Source: Clostridium moniliforme (GTDB lineage Bacteria; Bacillota; Clostridia; Clostridiales; Clostridiaceae). From it: a stretch of DNA of 64,000 nucleotides. This document shows, in pieces, positions 1-9,818 of this stretch. Each line of letters opens with the position of its first letter. Position 1 is the first letter of the stretch. Position numbers and translations under genes: made by a program. Below the pieces are notes generated by a model. That model did not search any database. It was not told the origin of the DNA and was given only the letters and a program-made list of their open reading frames with translations. The DNA lies in assembly GCF_017873235.1 (NCBI RefSeq), contig NZ_JAGGJZ010000009.1, forward strand, positions 1-64,000. The letters run 5' to 3'.

Positions 1-9
1 CCACAAAAA

Positions 10-95
10 TGGTGGTGGAGGAAGGATTCGAACCTTCGAAGTCAACTGACAACAGATTTACAGTCTGCCCCCTTTGGCCACTCGGGAACTCCACC
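10..95 (-). tRNA. tRNA-Tyr (GTA)
   Basis: Reverse-strand tRNA of 86 nt including an encoded CCA end (10-12). The 7-bp acceptor stem pairs 89-95 with 14-20, the anticodon loop reads CTGTAAA (anticodon GTA, tyrosine), the T-arm carries GGTTCGAATCC, and a long variable arm is present as in class II bacterial tRNA-Tyr. It has its own promoter 54 bp upstream. Nothing further is visible before the left edge. Confidence 0.97.
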
Positions 96-148
96 AAATT
101 TCATTAAACTTTGTATCGATTTGTTTTACTGACCAACCGACAATAGTT

Positions 149-177
149 AGTATATATTTATACACCTTTTATTTCAA
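149..177 (-). promoter_or_regulatory. sigma-A promoter of tRNA-Tyr
   Basis: Minus-strand -35 TTGAAA (172-177) and -10 TATACT (149-154) with a 17-bp spacer, about 50 bp ahead of the tRNA. The rest of 96-261 is AT-rich with no other signal seen. Confidence 0.7.
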
Positions 178-261
178 CTTACAAAACATATCAAAAATTA
201 AGTTTATCCTTTTAATACTTTTAAATACTTATATATACTCTTATTTTTAATATAATATATT

Positions 262-837
262 TTAAATTAATTCTTCTAAAAATTCTATGTTTATATATGG
301 TGGTAATATAGATTTTATATCATTGTAATCTTTTTCTACTAATCTAAGTTTTAAAATCCTAACAATCTCTTTTGCTCCTTCTTTTTCTCCTTTTTTGCTT
401 AACATTTCTCTAATCCTTTCTATGTCTACAGAAGATAATTTATTAATTATTGAAATAATTTTTGATTTTTCTTTAATATTAAGACTACTAACTATCTCTT
501 CTTTTTTTATATTAAATATTTGCACATTAGAGTTTGCAACCTTATCTTCAGCTTCAATATCCCTTTGATTTCTGCTACTATTTTCTTCTAATTTCATATT
601 ATAACTTTTATTTTCTCTTTCATTATTTTTCATTATATTATCATTTTTATTTTTAACTTTACTCTTATAATTTTCATTATTTGAGTTTTCTATATCATTA
701 TAACTATTCTTATATTTACTTTTATATTCTAAAGCCATCTTGTTATCCATATTCTTATCTGATTTCCAAAAAGCCACAAAATATATTGTCATTGAAGTTA
801 TTATTGATAATAATACTACCACTAATATTTTTTTCAT
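262..837 (-). CDS. Unknown membrane-anchored protein with Asn/Lys-rich linker
   Basis: I do not recognise this 191-residue protein. The start is the ATG at 837 because a strong AGGAGG sits just upstream; a longer frame to 885 would bury that site. Residues 3-22 are a single hydrophobic segment (signal anchor), 25-105 a low-complexity stretch rich in Asn, Lys, Ser and Glu, and about 110-191 a charged helical region. It looks like a tethered extracytoplasmic protein. It is divergent from yyaC and near mbl and the spoII genes, so a sporulation or envelope role is possible but not shown. No catalytic motif is visible. Confidence 0.75.
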   Translation of the reverse strand: MKKILVVVLLSIITSMTIYFVAFWKSDKNMDNKMALEYKSKYKNSYNDIENSNNENYKSKVKNKNDNIMKNNERENKSYNMKLEENSSRNQRDIEAEDKVANSNVQIFNIKKEEIVSSLNIKEKSKIISIINKLSSVDIERIREMLSKKGEKEGAKEIVRILKLRLVEKDYNDIKSILPPYINIEFLEELI

Positions 838-936
838 AATACACCTCCTATAAAAATACTTTCCAAATAAAATATTTTTATTCAATTTATTCTATAAAAA
901 AAATACATACATATATATAATTATGGAGGTGCTTAT

Positions 937-1482
937 ATGGAAAAAAAGGTTCATCACACATCCCCACTAGCTTACTATAGTATATCTAAAAGTATCCTAA
1001 ATTCTATTTCTGAAAATACTGTAATAGTATGTATAGGAACCGATAAATGTATAGGTGATTGTTTAGGTCCACTAGTTGGTACTATATTAAATATTAGTAA
1101 CTTCCCTCTTCCTGTATATGGCTCAATAGATAACCCAATACATGCATTAAATTTAAACAATAACTTAGAACATATAAATAAAACTCATCCAAATGCCTAT
1201 ATAATCGGAATAGATGCCTGTTTAGGAAAAGAATCTTCAATTGGTGAAATCCATATTAGAAATTTTTCTATTCATCCCGGTAAAGGTGTGGGAAAATCTT
1301 TACCTGAAGTTGGAGATAAATCAATTGTTGGTATTGTTGATTCTAATGAGAATGTTGATTTTTTTTATAATAAGTCAATTAGATTATCTTTAATCTTTAA
1401 AATGGCAAATGTTATCGCTCGCGGATTAATTGATGCATATTATGAATATGAAATTCTAAATAAAAATAAACCCAAATTATAA
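937..1482 (+). CDS. yyaC: Spore protease-related protein YyaC
   Basis: A 181-residue protein of the YyaC family, related to the germination protease that degrades small acid-soluble spore proteins. The family signature is near residues 30-46 (IVCIGTDKCIGDCLGPLVG), with a second conserved stretch around residues 88-95 (YIIGIDAC). GGAGG lies 7 nt before the ATG. The reading frame ends inside the loop of a bidirectional terminator shared with mbl. The exact activity of this family is unknown; presence in spore formers and resemblance to GPR suggest a spore or germination role. Confidence 0.85.
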   Translation: MEKKVHHTSPLAYYSISKSILNSISENTVIVCIGTDKCIGDCLGPLVGTILNISNFPLPVYGSIDNPIHALNLNNNLEHINKTHPNAYIIGIDACLGKESSIGEIHIRNFSIHPGKGVGKSLPEVGDKSIVGIVDSNENVDFFYNKSIRLSLIFKMANVIARGLIDAYYEYEILNKNKPKL

Positions 1483-1498
1483 ATTTGGGTTTATTTTT
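1462..1498. terminator. Bidirectional terminator, yyaC / mbl
   Basis: A 17-bp perfect stem (1462-1478 with 1482-1498) and 3-nt loop, flanked by A and T runs on both sides. It lies between the convergent yyaC and mbl genes; the yyaC stop codon falls in the loop. Confidence 0.9.
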
Positions 1499-1501
1499 AT
1501 A

Positions 1502-2536
1502 CTATTCAATTAGTACAACTTCTTGATCATTTATAGCCTTATCTAATTTATCAATATATCCTAAAACAGAACCTGTACCTTCTGCAACAGCTTCAATTGA
1601 ATTTTCTGCAACATTTACAGATACACCAGTTTCTGATTCTATAAGTTTATCTAATCCATGAAGTAAAGAACCTCCACCAGTCATAAGTATACCTTTTTCT
1701 ATAATATCTGCTGATATTTCAGGTGGTGTTTTTTCTAAAACACCCTTAACAGCTTCAACTATTAAATTAACTGGTTCTTTAAGTGCTTCTCTAATTTCAC
1801 TTGATGTTATCTTTATTTCATCAGGTAAACCTGTAACTAGATTTCTTCCCTTAACTGATGTCTCTTCATTTCTTGAATTATTAAAGGCTGAACCTATTTC
1901 TATCTTAATTTGCTCAGCTGTTTTTTCACCGATCATTATTTTATATCTTGTTCTTATATACTTAATTATAGCTTCATCAAATTTATCTCCAGCAACTTTT
2001 ATAGATGATCTTACCACTATTCCGCCTAAAGATATTACCGCAACATCACAAGTTCCGCCACCTATATCAACAATCATCCAACCATCTGGCTTTGTTATAT
2101 CTAATCCTGCACCAATTGCAGCTGCAAGTGGTTCCTCTATTAAATGTACTGTCTTAGCTCCTGAATTTCTAGCAGCTTCCATTACAGCTCTTTTTTCTAC
2201 TTCAGATGCTTGTGATGGTACACATACCATAATATTAGGCGTTGTAATTTTTTTATTTCCAAGTGCTTTACCAATAAATTCTTTTAGCATCTTCTCAGTT
2301 ACATCATAATCTGAAATAACTCCATCCTTTAAAGGCCTAACCGCAATAATATTTCCTGGAGTTCTTCCAATCATTTTTCTAGCTTCTTCTCCTACAGCTA
2401 AAACCTTACCATTACTTGTATTTATAGCAACTACTGATGGTTCCTTTAATACAATACCTTTTCCTTTTACATATACTAATACTGTTGCTGTACCTAGATC
2501 TATACCTAGATCACTTCCTGATTTCCAAAACCACAT
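1502..2536 (-). CDS. mbl: Rod-shape actin homologue MreB/Mbl
   Basis: Bacterial actin-family protein (344 residues) that forms membrane-associated filaments guiding lateral wall synthesis. The phosphate-1 loop (GIDLGTATVLVYVKGKG) is close to the N-terminus, phosphate-2 is DIGGGTCDVAV near residue 160, and the adenosine motif is GILMTGGGSLL near 290. The start is the ATG at 2536: the GTG at 2548 overlaps the AGGAG ribosome site. Its position beside spoIIID matches Bacillus subtilis mbl rather than mreB of the mreBCD operon, so Mbl is the better name, though the sequence alone does not separate the paralogues. Confidence 0.9.
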   Translation of the reverse strand: MWFWKSGSDLGIDLGTATVLVYVKGKGIVLKEPSVVAINTSNGKVLAVGEEARKMIGRTPGNIIAVRPLKDGVISDYDVTEKMLKEFIGKALGNKKITTPNIMVCVPSQASEVEKRAVMEAARNSGAKTVHLIEEPLAAAIGAGLDITKPDGWMIVDIGGGTCDVAVISLGGIVVRSSIKVAGDKFDEAIIKYIRTRYKIMIGEKTAEQIKIEIGSAFNNSRNEETSVKGRNLVTGLPDEIKITSSEIREALKEPVNLIVEAVKGVLEKTPPEISADIIEKGILMTGGGSLLHGLDKLIESETGVSVNVAENSIEAVAEGTGSVLGYIDKLDKAINDQEVVLIE

Positions 2537-2660
2537 CCCAAAGTTCACTCCTAATTATTTTACAATTTATCTTAGAATTTTTTACATTTTTTATATAACC
2601 ATACAATAAATTATATATGGAATATGATTTTTGTTCAACTTTTTTCCAAGAAAATTTACA

Positions 2661-2912
2661 CTATTCAACAGATTTATACTTTAATTTTGTCGCTTTTCCA
2701 CCTCTTATATGTCTTTCAGCTTTATTTAGTTCTAAAATCGTATGGGTTTTTTCTGCTATAATTGGATTTATCTTAGGAAGCCTTTCTGTCATATCTTTAT
2801 GAATTGTACTTTTGCTTACTCCAAAAACTTTTGCAGTTTTTCTTATTGTAGCTTTTGAGTCAATAATATATTGTGCTACTTCTAATACTCTCTCTTCAAT
2901 ATAGTCTTTCAA
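2661..2912 (-). CDS. spoIIID: Sporulation regulator SpoIIID
   Basis: An 83-residue helix-turn-helix DNA-binding protein that adjusts mother-cell transcription during the sigma-E to sigma-K interval. The HTH spans about residues 22-45 (ATIRKTAKVFGVSKSTIHKD), followed by the conserved basic C-terminal tail that contacts the minor groove (KAERHIRGGKATKLKY). The start is TTG at 2912, set by a strong GAGGAGGG 7 nt upstream. Length and neighbours (mbl downstream, spoIIQ upstream) match the family. Confidence 0.96.
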   Translation of the reverse strand: MKDYIEERVLEVAQYIIDSKATIRKTAKVFGVSKSTIHKDMTERLPKINPIIAEKTHTILELNKAERHIRGGKATKLKYKSVE

Positions 2913-2941
2913 AACGCTCCCTCCTCAAACTATATTTTTTA

Positions 2942-2978
2942 TATTAATCAGCCATTCCTAAAAAATGGCTGATTAATA
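2942..2978. other. 15-bp hairpin between spoIIQ and spoIIID
   Basis: Inverted repeat 2942-2956 / 2964-2978 with a 7-nt loop and the core TCAGCCATT. On the minus strand it follows spoIIQ, but what comes next is A-rich rather than a U-tract, so it is not a textbook terminator. It could end spoIIQ transcripts, stabilise their 3' ends or act in the spoIIID leader. Confidence 0.6.
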
Positions 2979-2985
2979 AGTTGAA

Positions 2986-3753
2986 TTACTTTTTGTAATT
3001 AAAATATTTTATTGGATCTACCTCTGTATATTTATTATCTTTTTTTGAAAATACTTTAAGGTGTAAGAAATCTTCTTTAATACACATTTTTAAAGTACTT
3101 GATGTATTTCCAATTTTTCCTATTTCTTGTCCTTTTGTAACTTTATCATCTTTTTTTAATTTTAAATTTTTATCTAAATTTGAGTAAGATGTCTTTATTC
3201 CATTTGGATGTTTTATAGTAACTGTAACTCCATATGTTACATCATTTTCTATTACACTTTCTATTATTCCATCCTCAGCAGCCTTTACAGCTGTGCCTAA
3301 AGGTGCCTTTATTGAAATTCCTCCATAACTGTAACTTGAATCGCCTTTTTCACCTTCTCGCACTTGCTTTCCATCTTTAAAAATATATGGCTCATTATGT
3401 GATTTTAAAAGTTTTCCTTCTAGTGGCTTATTAAAATCCATCTTACTATTATTTCCTACAGGTTTAGTTGATGTTTGTTGCTTTTCACCCTCTACTCTCT
3501 CAGAGTTTTCCATAACACTTTCTACATTTGTTTTTTGATTTTCTTCAATATTTAAAGCTACTTCATTTTCTTTATTTTCCTTGCTTCCTTCTGGGTTATT
3601 TCCTACACCCTTTATTGCAATTGCTCCAATTATAGTAACTACACACAACCCTACAAATAAAGCTACATAAAGTCCTTCCTTCTTAAAAAAGTTCTTAGTA
3701 CCAGTCATTATTTTTTTAGATCTTTCTTTAAATCCATTTGATTTATTATTCAT
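2986..3753 (-). CDS. spoIIQ: SpoIIQ, degenerate M23 peptidase-fold protein
   Basis: Forespore engulfment protein whose LytM-like domain binds the mother-cell SpoIIIA machinery across the intermembrane space. The 255-residue product has a short cytoplasmic N-terminus, one membrane segment (28-50), a charged linker (51-125) and an M23 domain (126-255). The zinc motifs are degenerate: the HxGID position reads YGGIS (143-147) and the HLH position reads FLH (229-231). Only His231 of the usual ligands survives, so peptidase activity is unlikely. The ATG at 3753 is chosen because AGGAGG overlaps the GTG at 3762. The spoIIID-spoIIQ-spoIID context supports the name. Confidence 0.9.
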   Translation of the reverse strand: MNNKSNGFKERSKKIMTGTKNFFKKEGLYVALFVGLCVVTIIGAIAIKGVGNNPEGSKENKENEVALNIEENQKTNVESVMENSERVEGEKQQTSTKPVGNNSKMDFNKPLEGKLLKSHNEPYIFKDGKQVREGEKGDSSYSYGGISIKAPLGTAVKAAEDGIIESVIENDVTYGVTVTIKHPNGIKTSYSNLDKNLKLKKDDKVTKGQEIGKIGNTSSTLKMCIKEDFLHLKVFSKKDNKYTEVDPIKYFNYKK

Positions 3754-3777
3754 AATAAACACCTCCTTTAGTTATTT

Positions 3778-3808
3778 TTGACATTTTTTCAAAAAGTAAT
3801 CATGTCAA
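3778..3808. promoter_or_regulatory. TTGACAT inverted repeat upstream of spoIIQ
   Basis: TTGACAT (3778-3784) and ATGTCAA (3802-3808) are inverted around 17 nt, starting 25 bp upstream of the spoIIQ start. It could be an operator or chance overlap with a promoter. I could not find a convincing sigma-F pair here. Confidence 0.35.
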
Positions 3809-3825
3809 TTTAATTTTATTTTCAT

Positions 3826-3866
3826 AAAAAAAGATGATATTTGATTATTTACCAAATATCATCTTT
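3826..3866 (-). terminator. Terminator of spoIID
   Basis: A 14-bp stem (3830-3843 / 3853-3866) 16 nt after the spoIID stop, followed on the minus strand by a run of T. It separates spoIID from spoIIQ, which fits transcription of these genes in different compartments. Confidence 0.85.
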
Positions 3867-3882
3867 ATATACTTTTTTATTT

Positions 3883-4914
3883 TTATTTATAAATAATTTT
3901 TCCAATTTCTATACCTGTATAGTAATGTTTTAATATATCATCATATTTTTTACCTTCCTTTGCCATAACATTAGCACCCCACTGGCTCATTCCAACTCCA
4001 TGACCATTTCCTTTGCATTTTATCTTAACTTTATCCTTTAAGTATTCAATAGTAAAATTTGCAGATCTTAAATCAAATAATTTTCTAAATTCAACTCCAC
4101 TTATTATTGTTTTACCAATTTTTATTTCATTAACAGATCCGCCATCTGTCCTCGATTTTATATCTATGCTTTCCTTTAAATTTTTATCTGTAAGCTTTGC
4201 TCTTTTATACTTTAAGTTAATTATGTTTATAAAATCTTTATTTTTTAATTCTTTTTGAGATTCATATACTGGAGAAATTTCTTCCCCTAAACTATTTATT
4301 GACTTTAAATATGGAACTTCTCCAGAGAAAACATCTTCTGAATTTTCTGTTTTACCTGAACTTGTTGAAAAAAATTGTGGATATAATACCAATTTTCCTT
4401 TATATGTCAAAACTTCACCTTTAGTTTCTTTTACTGCTTTTTTTATTTTTTGATAATTTGTATTTCTTTCTTTATTATCCCATTTAGACATTCTTTCTTG
4501 TTTATTCATATAAGCCTGACAATGAACTCCATCACATATTTCCCCACCATTAGATAAATTACAATTTTTAAGCCTTTTACTATAATAAAATGTTCTTGCT
4601 GCTATTGCTTGAGCCTTTAATGCTTCTTTTTCAAATTTTGCTGGCATTTCACTGGAAACTACTCCTAAAACATATTCTTCAACACTAATTTCTTCAATCT
4701 TTTTTTCTTTAGTTCTATAAACTTTTGCTTTATCATTTCCTTTAATTAAAATATTTACTTCTTTATCATCCAAATTATAAGAGTTTTCATTAGATAGGAA
4801 ATTCGTAATTCCATTTCCCATAAGAATAAAGGGAATAACTATTATAAATATTAAAATAATTCCTGTTATAATTCCTATTCTTCTAATATTATTCAAAATA
4901 TCATTTTCTCTCAC
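3883..4914 (-). CDS. spoIID: Stage II sporulation protein D, lytic transglycosylase
   Basis: Mother-cell peptidoglycan lytic transglycosylase that, with SpoIIP and SpoIIM, thins septal wall and drives engulfment. The 343-residue protein has one N-terminal membrane segment (12-32). The SpoIID catalytic signature is near residues 76-108, with the probable catalytic Glu89 in SSEMPAKF and the following AIAARTFYYS. The C-terminus has GNGHGVGMSQWGA. The start is GTG at 4914 after AGGAGGG. A sigma-E-like promoter lies 31 bp upstream and a terminator follows, so it is probably monocistronic. Confidence 0.96.
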   Translation of the reverse strand: MRENDILNNIRRIGIITGIILIFIIVIPFILMGNGITNFLSNENSYNLDDKEVNILIKGNDKAKVYRTKEKKIEEISVEEYVLGVVSSEMPAKFEKEALKAQAIAARTFYYSKRLKNCNLSNGGEICDGVHCQAYMNKQERMSKWDNKERNTNYQKIKKAVKETKGEVLTYKGKLVLYPQFFSTSSGKTENSEDVFSGEVPYLKSINSLGEEISPVYESQKELKNKDFINIINLKYKRAKLTDKNLKESIDIKSRTDGGSVNEIKIGKTIISGVEFRKLFDLRSANFTIEYLKDKVKIKCKGNGHGVGMSQWGANVMAKEGKKYDDILKHYYTGIEIGKIIYK

Positions 4915-4944
4915 CTTTATCCCTCCTAAAATTTATATACATCT

Positions 4945-4973
4945 ATTTATATGTTTTCAATATAAAAATATAC
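4945..4973 (-). promoter_or_regulatory. Probable sigma-E promoter of spoIID
   Basis: Minus strand: -35-like GTATATT (4967-4973), 13-bp spacer, -10-like CATATAAAT (4945-4953). This resembles the sigma-E pattern (ATATT then CATA...), and spoIID is sigma-E dependent in B. subtilis. The AT richness makes the match suggestive only. Confidence 0.5.
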
Positions 4974-5003
4974 TTAATATATATAAATTTATGTAAAGAA
5001 TAT

Positions 5004-5039
5004 AAAAAAAAATAGAAGGCTTTATCCTTCTATTTTTTT
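5004..5039 (-). terminator. Terminator of murA
   Basis: A 14-bp stem (5006-5019 / 5026-5039) with a 6-nt loop overlaps the last codons of murA. It isolates murA from spoIID. Confidence 0.8.
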
Positions 5040-6289
5040 ACCCTATAAATACAAGCACCAATATTTCTAAATTTTTCTTCTATATTTAAATAACCTCTAT
5101 CTATATGATAAATATCACTTATTTCAGTAGTTCCATCTGCCACAAGTCCTGCAAGTATCATAGCTGCACCAGCTCTTAAATCAGTAGCTTTAACATCACA
5201 TCCTGTTAATTTAGGAACCCCTTCAATTACTGCACTTCTTCCATCTATTTTTATTTTAGCTCCCATTCTAACAAGTTCAGCTACATGCATAAATCTATTT
5301 TCAAATACAGTTTCTGTAATTATACTTGAACCTTTTGTAACTGAAAGTAATGCCATCATTTGTGGTTGCATATCTGTTGGAAACCCTGGATATGGTAATG
5401 TTTTTATATCTACAGTTTTTTTGTCTAACCTACCATCTACTATTATTCCATTATCTTCTTCAGTTAAAATAACTCCACATTCTTTTAATTTCTCTATTAA
5501 AGGTCTTAAATGCTCTTCATTTATGTCATTTATTTTTATCATGCTGTTTGTTATTGCAGCAGCTATCATAAATGTTCCAGCTTCTATTCTATCATAAATA
5601 GGTTTATATGATATTCCCTTTAATTCTTTTACACCTTCTATTGTAATTTTCCCAAGTCCTGCACCTTTTATATTTGCTCCCATTGAATTTAAGAAATTTG
5701 CTAAGTCCCATATTTCTGGCTCTTCAGCTGCATTTTCTATAATTGTTGTTCCATTTGCTAAAACTGCTGCCATCATAATATTTTCAGTAGCTCCTACAGA
5801 TGGAAAATCTAAATATATTCTATTTCCTATAAGTTTTTTAACCCTTGCTTCAACAAATCCATGTCCTTGTGTAATTTCTGCACCTAATGCACTTAATCCT
5901 TTTAAATGTAAATCTATAGGTCTACTTCCTATATTACAGCCTCCTGGCATTGATAATTTACAGTATCCAAATCTTGAAAGCATTGGACCCATAATTAAAA
6001 AAGAAGCCCTCATTTTTCTAACAAGACTATTATTTGCATCAAAATTTTTAAGATTATTTGTATTTATCTTAAGATCAGTGCTAATTTTTGAATAATTAAC
6101 ATCTGCACCTAATCCTTTAAGCAAATTTAATATAACTTGAACATCTTCTAACATTGGCGTATTTTTTATTGTTATTTCATTAGGAGATAAAATTGTAGAT
6201 ACTATTATAGGTAATACTGAATTTTTTGCTGAGCTTATATTTACTTCCCCTTGTAATCTATTAACTCCTTTTACAATTATCTTTTCCAT
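5030..6289 (-). CDS. murA: UDP-N-acetylglucosamine 1-carboxyvinyltransferase (MurA)
   Basis: First committed enzyme of peptidoglycan synthesis: transfers enolpyruvate from PEP to UDP-GlcNAc in the cytoplasm. The 419-residue protein has the expected EPSP-synthase fold length, Lys22-Asn23 in the SSAKNSVLP motif, and catalytic Cys118 in GGCNIGSRP, the fosfomycin target. The ATG at 6289 is preferred over the one at 6301, which overlaps the GGAGG site. Neighbouring ywmB and spoIID match B. subtilis murAA. Many Firmicutes carry a second murA elsewhere. Confidence 0.96.
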   Translation of the reverse strand: MEKIIVKGVNRLQGEVNISSAKNSVLPIIVSTILSPNEITIKNTPMLEDVQVILNLLKGLGADVNYSKISTDLKINTNNLKNFDANNSLVRKMRASFLIMGPMLSRFGYCKLSMPGGCNIGSRPIDLHLKGLSALGAEITQGHGFVEARVKKLIGNRIYLDFPSVGATENIMMAAVLANGTTIIENAAEEPEIWDLANFLNSMGANIKGAGLGKITIEGVKELKGISYKPIYDRIEAGTFMIAAAITNSMIKINDINEEHLRPLIEKLKECGVILTEEDNGIIVDGRLDKKTVDIKTLPYPGFPTDMQPQMMALLSVTKGSSIITETVFENRFMHVAELVRMGAKIKIDGRSAVIEGVPKLTGCDVKATDLRAGAAMILAGLVADGTTEISDIYHIDRGYLNIEEKFRNIGACIYRVKK

Positions 6290-6310
6290 ATTTTCCTCCA
6301 TAATTAATTA

Positions 6311-6925
6311 TTAGTATGTTGTAAATATAGTAGGAGTTCCAATAATAATATATATTCCTGTATTATATTCTATAATTCCATAACTGAATTCTCTGTTATT
6401 AGATAACTTTTCCTTACCTACATACCCATTATGAATTTTTAATAATTTATCATTTAGATTTATATCTTTTAAACTATTTATATATAATAATTTTCCCTTA
6501 TAATATTCAAAATATTTAACAGACTTAGTTTTATTGTTTTCTAATTTTTTTAATATATTCTTTAAATATATATTAGTTATATTTTCATTTTTATTTAGTA
6601 TAATACCTTCAACAAATAAATTGTCATTTTCTTTCCAAAGTTTAATCTCTATATTATTTTTACCTTTAATATAAAAATGATACTTATCCACTTCATCAAA
6701 TTCATAATTATCTTTAAATATATTTTTAATTCTTAAAACTTCTTTATCTATATCTGATTTAATATTATATTGAATTTTAACTCCATTTTCTGAAAAATCA
6801 GTTTCATCCATAACAATCTTTTCTATATATTTATAGTTATCTTTACTTATGATACTTCCATTAGGTATATTAACTAAATTAAGAGTGAAAATAATAAAAT
6901 AGATAATGAAACTTTTTATCTCCAT
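6311..6925 (-). CDS. ywmB: YwmB-family protein
   Basis: A 204-residue protein of the YwmB family (TATA-box-binding-like fold in structural databases), function unknown. Residues 5-24 form a signal peptide or anchor and the rest is probably extracytoplasmic. AGGGGG precedes the ATG. The call rests mostly on position between the ATP synthase operon and murA, where B. subtilis ywmB also sits, plus length and topology. The stop is 21 bp ahead of the murA start, so the two are probably co-transcribed. Confidence 0.65.
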   Translation of the reverse strand: MEIKSFIIYFIIFTLNLVNIPNGSIISKDNYKYIEKIVMDETDFSENGVKIQYNIKSDIDKEVLRIKNIFKDNYEFDEVDKYHFYIKGKNNIEIKLWKENDNLFVEGIILNKNENITNIYLKNILKKLENNKTKSVKYFEYYKGKLLYINSLKDINLNDKLLKIHNGYVGKEKLSNNREFSYGIIEYNTGIYIIIGTPTIFTTY

Positions 6926-7053
6926 TTTATCCCCCTACCTTTCTCCTCTTAATTATTGTCATATATATTTTTTTTATACAAACCACCTTTATAATATAAT
7001 ATATATATTCTATGCTTTTTTTGTGATAGATTGTCATAAATTAGCCATAAATG

Positions 7054-7089
7054 AAATAAGACTTAGGTATAAATACCTAAGTCTTATTT
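7054..7089 (-). terminator. Terminator of the atp operon
   Basis: A 16-bp stem (7054-7069 / 7074-7089) starts 1 nt after the atpC stop. The following minus-strand sequence is T-rich but interrupted. Confidence 0.75.
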
Positions 7090-7090
7090 T

Positions 7091-7489
7091 TTATTTATTC
7101 TTTAATTGTAATCTTATTAACGCTCTTCTCAAAGCAGCTGTAGCTCTTTCTTTATCATATTGATCTTCTTTTAGACGTTTTTCTGCTCTTTCTTTTGCTG
7201 CTTTAGCTCTTTCTACATCAATTTCATCTTTAGTTTCGCATGATCCACAACAAAAATCTAATTCATTATCTTTAAAACCAATTAATCCTCTTGCTGTAAA
7301 AAGTTCTACTTTCTCTCCATCTGCTTTAGTTACTACAGTAATTGCCTGAACTGTATTAATTACTATTGAAGCGTGATTTGCAAGAATTTCAACTTTTCCT
7401 TCTGATGTATTTGTTAATATACTTAAAACTTCTTCATCAAATTTAACACTACTAGGTGTAATAATCTTTAGTCTAAAGGTATTAGCCAT
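7091..7489 (-). CDS. atpC: ATP synthase F1 subunit epsilon
   Basis: Central-stalk subunit of F1 that links gamma to the c-ring and inhibits ATP hydrolysis. The 132-residue protein has the N-terminal beta-sandwich (1-84, beginning ANTFRLKIITPS) and the two-helix C-terminal domain (88-132, ERAKAAKERAEKRL and ATAALRRALIRLQL). It is the last gene of the operon, 14 bp after atpD, and is followed directly by a terminator. Confidence 0.96.
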   Translation of the reverse strand: MANTFRLKIITPSSVKFDEEVLSILTNTSEGKVEILANHASIVINTVQAITVVTKADGEKVELFTARGLIGFKDNELDFCCGSCETKDEIDVERAKAAKERAEKRLKEDQYDKERATAALRRALIRLQLKNK

Positions 7490-7503
7490 ACTATACCATC
7501 CCC

Positions 7504-8901
<1,398 letters not shown>

Positions 8902-8918
8902 TTAATCATACCTCCTCA

Positions 8919-9773
8919 CTATTTTTGTGCTTCTGCTCCACCTACTATTTCAGCAATTTCTTGAGTTATAGCACTTTGTCTTATTCTATTGTATTTAGTA
9001 TTTAATTTATCTAACAAGTCATCTGCATTTTTTGTAGCTCCGTCCATTGCAGTCATTCTTGAAGATTCTTCACTAGTTTTTGCATGTAAAATACAATTTA
9101 TTAATTTTGATTGTAGATAAAAATCAAATGTTGCCTCTGTTGAAGACTTACTATTAGATTCTAACATAAATCCAATATCTTCTTTAATATCATCAAATTC
9201 TAAAGGTAGCATTTTCTCTATCTTTATTACTTGTGAAACTGGAGATTTAAAATGTGTATATACTACATAAATTTCTCCAACTTCATTTGAATTATATAAT
9301 CTTAAGGCATGTTTATAAATCATTGAAACTTCTTTTATATCAGTTGTTTCTTTTATATCAACATACTCTGCAACTGTTTGGAATCCATATCTCTTCACAT
9401 AAGAAATACCTTTTTTTCCTAAACACATAACCAGACTATCTGATTTATCTATTCCAACATGATTTTTTAAAGTTAATGCAATATTAACATTATACCCTCC
9501 ACATAATCCTGAATCTGACGCTACAACTATATATAACTTTCTTTTTGAAGAATTGCCTTTAAAATAAACTCCTTCCTTTTCCATATCCATTGATGAATAT
9601 GCTTCTTGAGCTATTTGTTTAGCAGCTTCAAAATATTTGTTATTTTCGTTTAATCCCATTCTGACTCTTCTTAACTTAGAAGTGGCAACAAGTCCCATGG
9701 CCTTTGTTATTTTTTTAGTATTTTCTACAGACTTAATTCTACGTTTTATTTCAATAAGTCCAGCTCCTGCCAT
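8919..9773 (-). CDS. atpG: ATP synthase F1 subunit gamma
   Basis: Rotor shaft of F1, 284 residues. The N-terminal helix carries the conserved IKRRIKSVENTKKITKAM, and the C-terminal helix ends with NRIRQSAITQEIAEIVGGAEA, both diagnostic. AGGAGG lies a few bases before the ATG. A 9-bp hairpin stands in the 45-bp gap between atpA and atpG, the second-largest gap in the operon. Confidence 0.97.
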   Translation of the reverse strand: MAGAGLIEIKRRIKSVENTKKITKAMGLVATSKLRRVRMGLNENNKYFEAAKQIAQEAYSSMDMEKEGVYFKGNSSKRKLYIVVASDSGLCGGYNVNIALTLKNHVGIDKSDSLVMCLGKKGISYVKRYGFQTVAEYVDIKETTDIKEVSMIYKHALRLYNSNEVGEIYVVYTHFKSPVSQVIKIEKMLPLEFDDIKEDIGFMLESNSKSSTEATFDFYLQSKLINCILHAKTSEESSRMTAMDGATKNADDLLDKLNTKYNRIRQSAITQEIAEIVGGAEAQK

Positions 9774-9794
9774 ACATCCACCTCCTAAAAGATG

Positions 9795-9817
9795 GCATAG
9801 CTTAAATTAAGCTATGC
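9795..9817 (-). other. Intercistronic hairpin between atpA and atpG
   Basis: Perfect 9-bp stem (9795-9803 / 9809-9817) with a 5-nt loop, starting 1 nt after the atpA stop codon. There is no U-tract on the minus strand, so it is more likely an mRNA stability or processing element than a terminator. Confidence 0.6.
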
Positions 9818-9818
9818 T

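Noticed and set aside
2942-2978. Hairpin as a classic terminator of spoIIQ
   Set aside because: There is no U-tract on either strand, so only a hairpin is reported.
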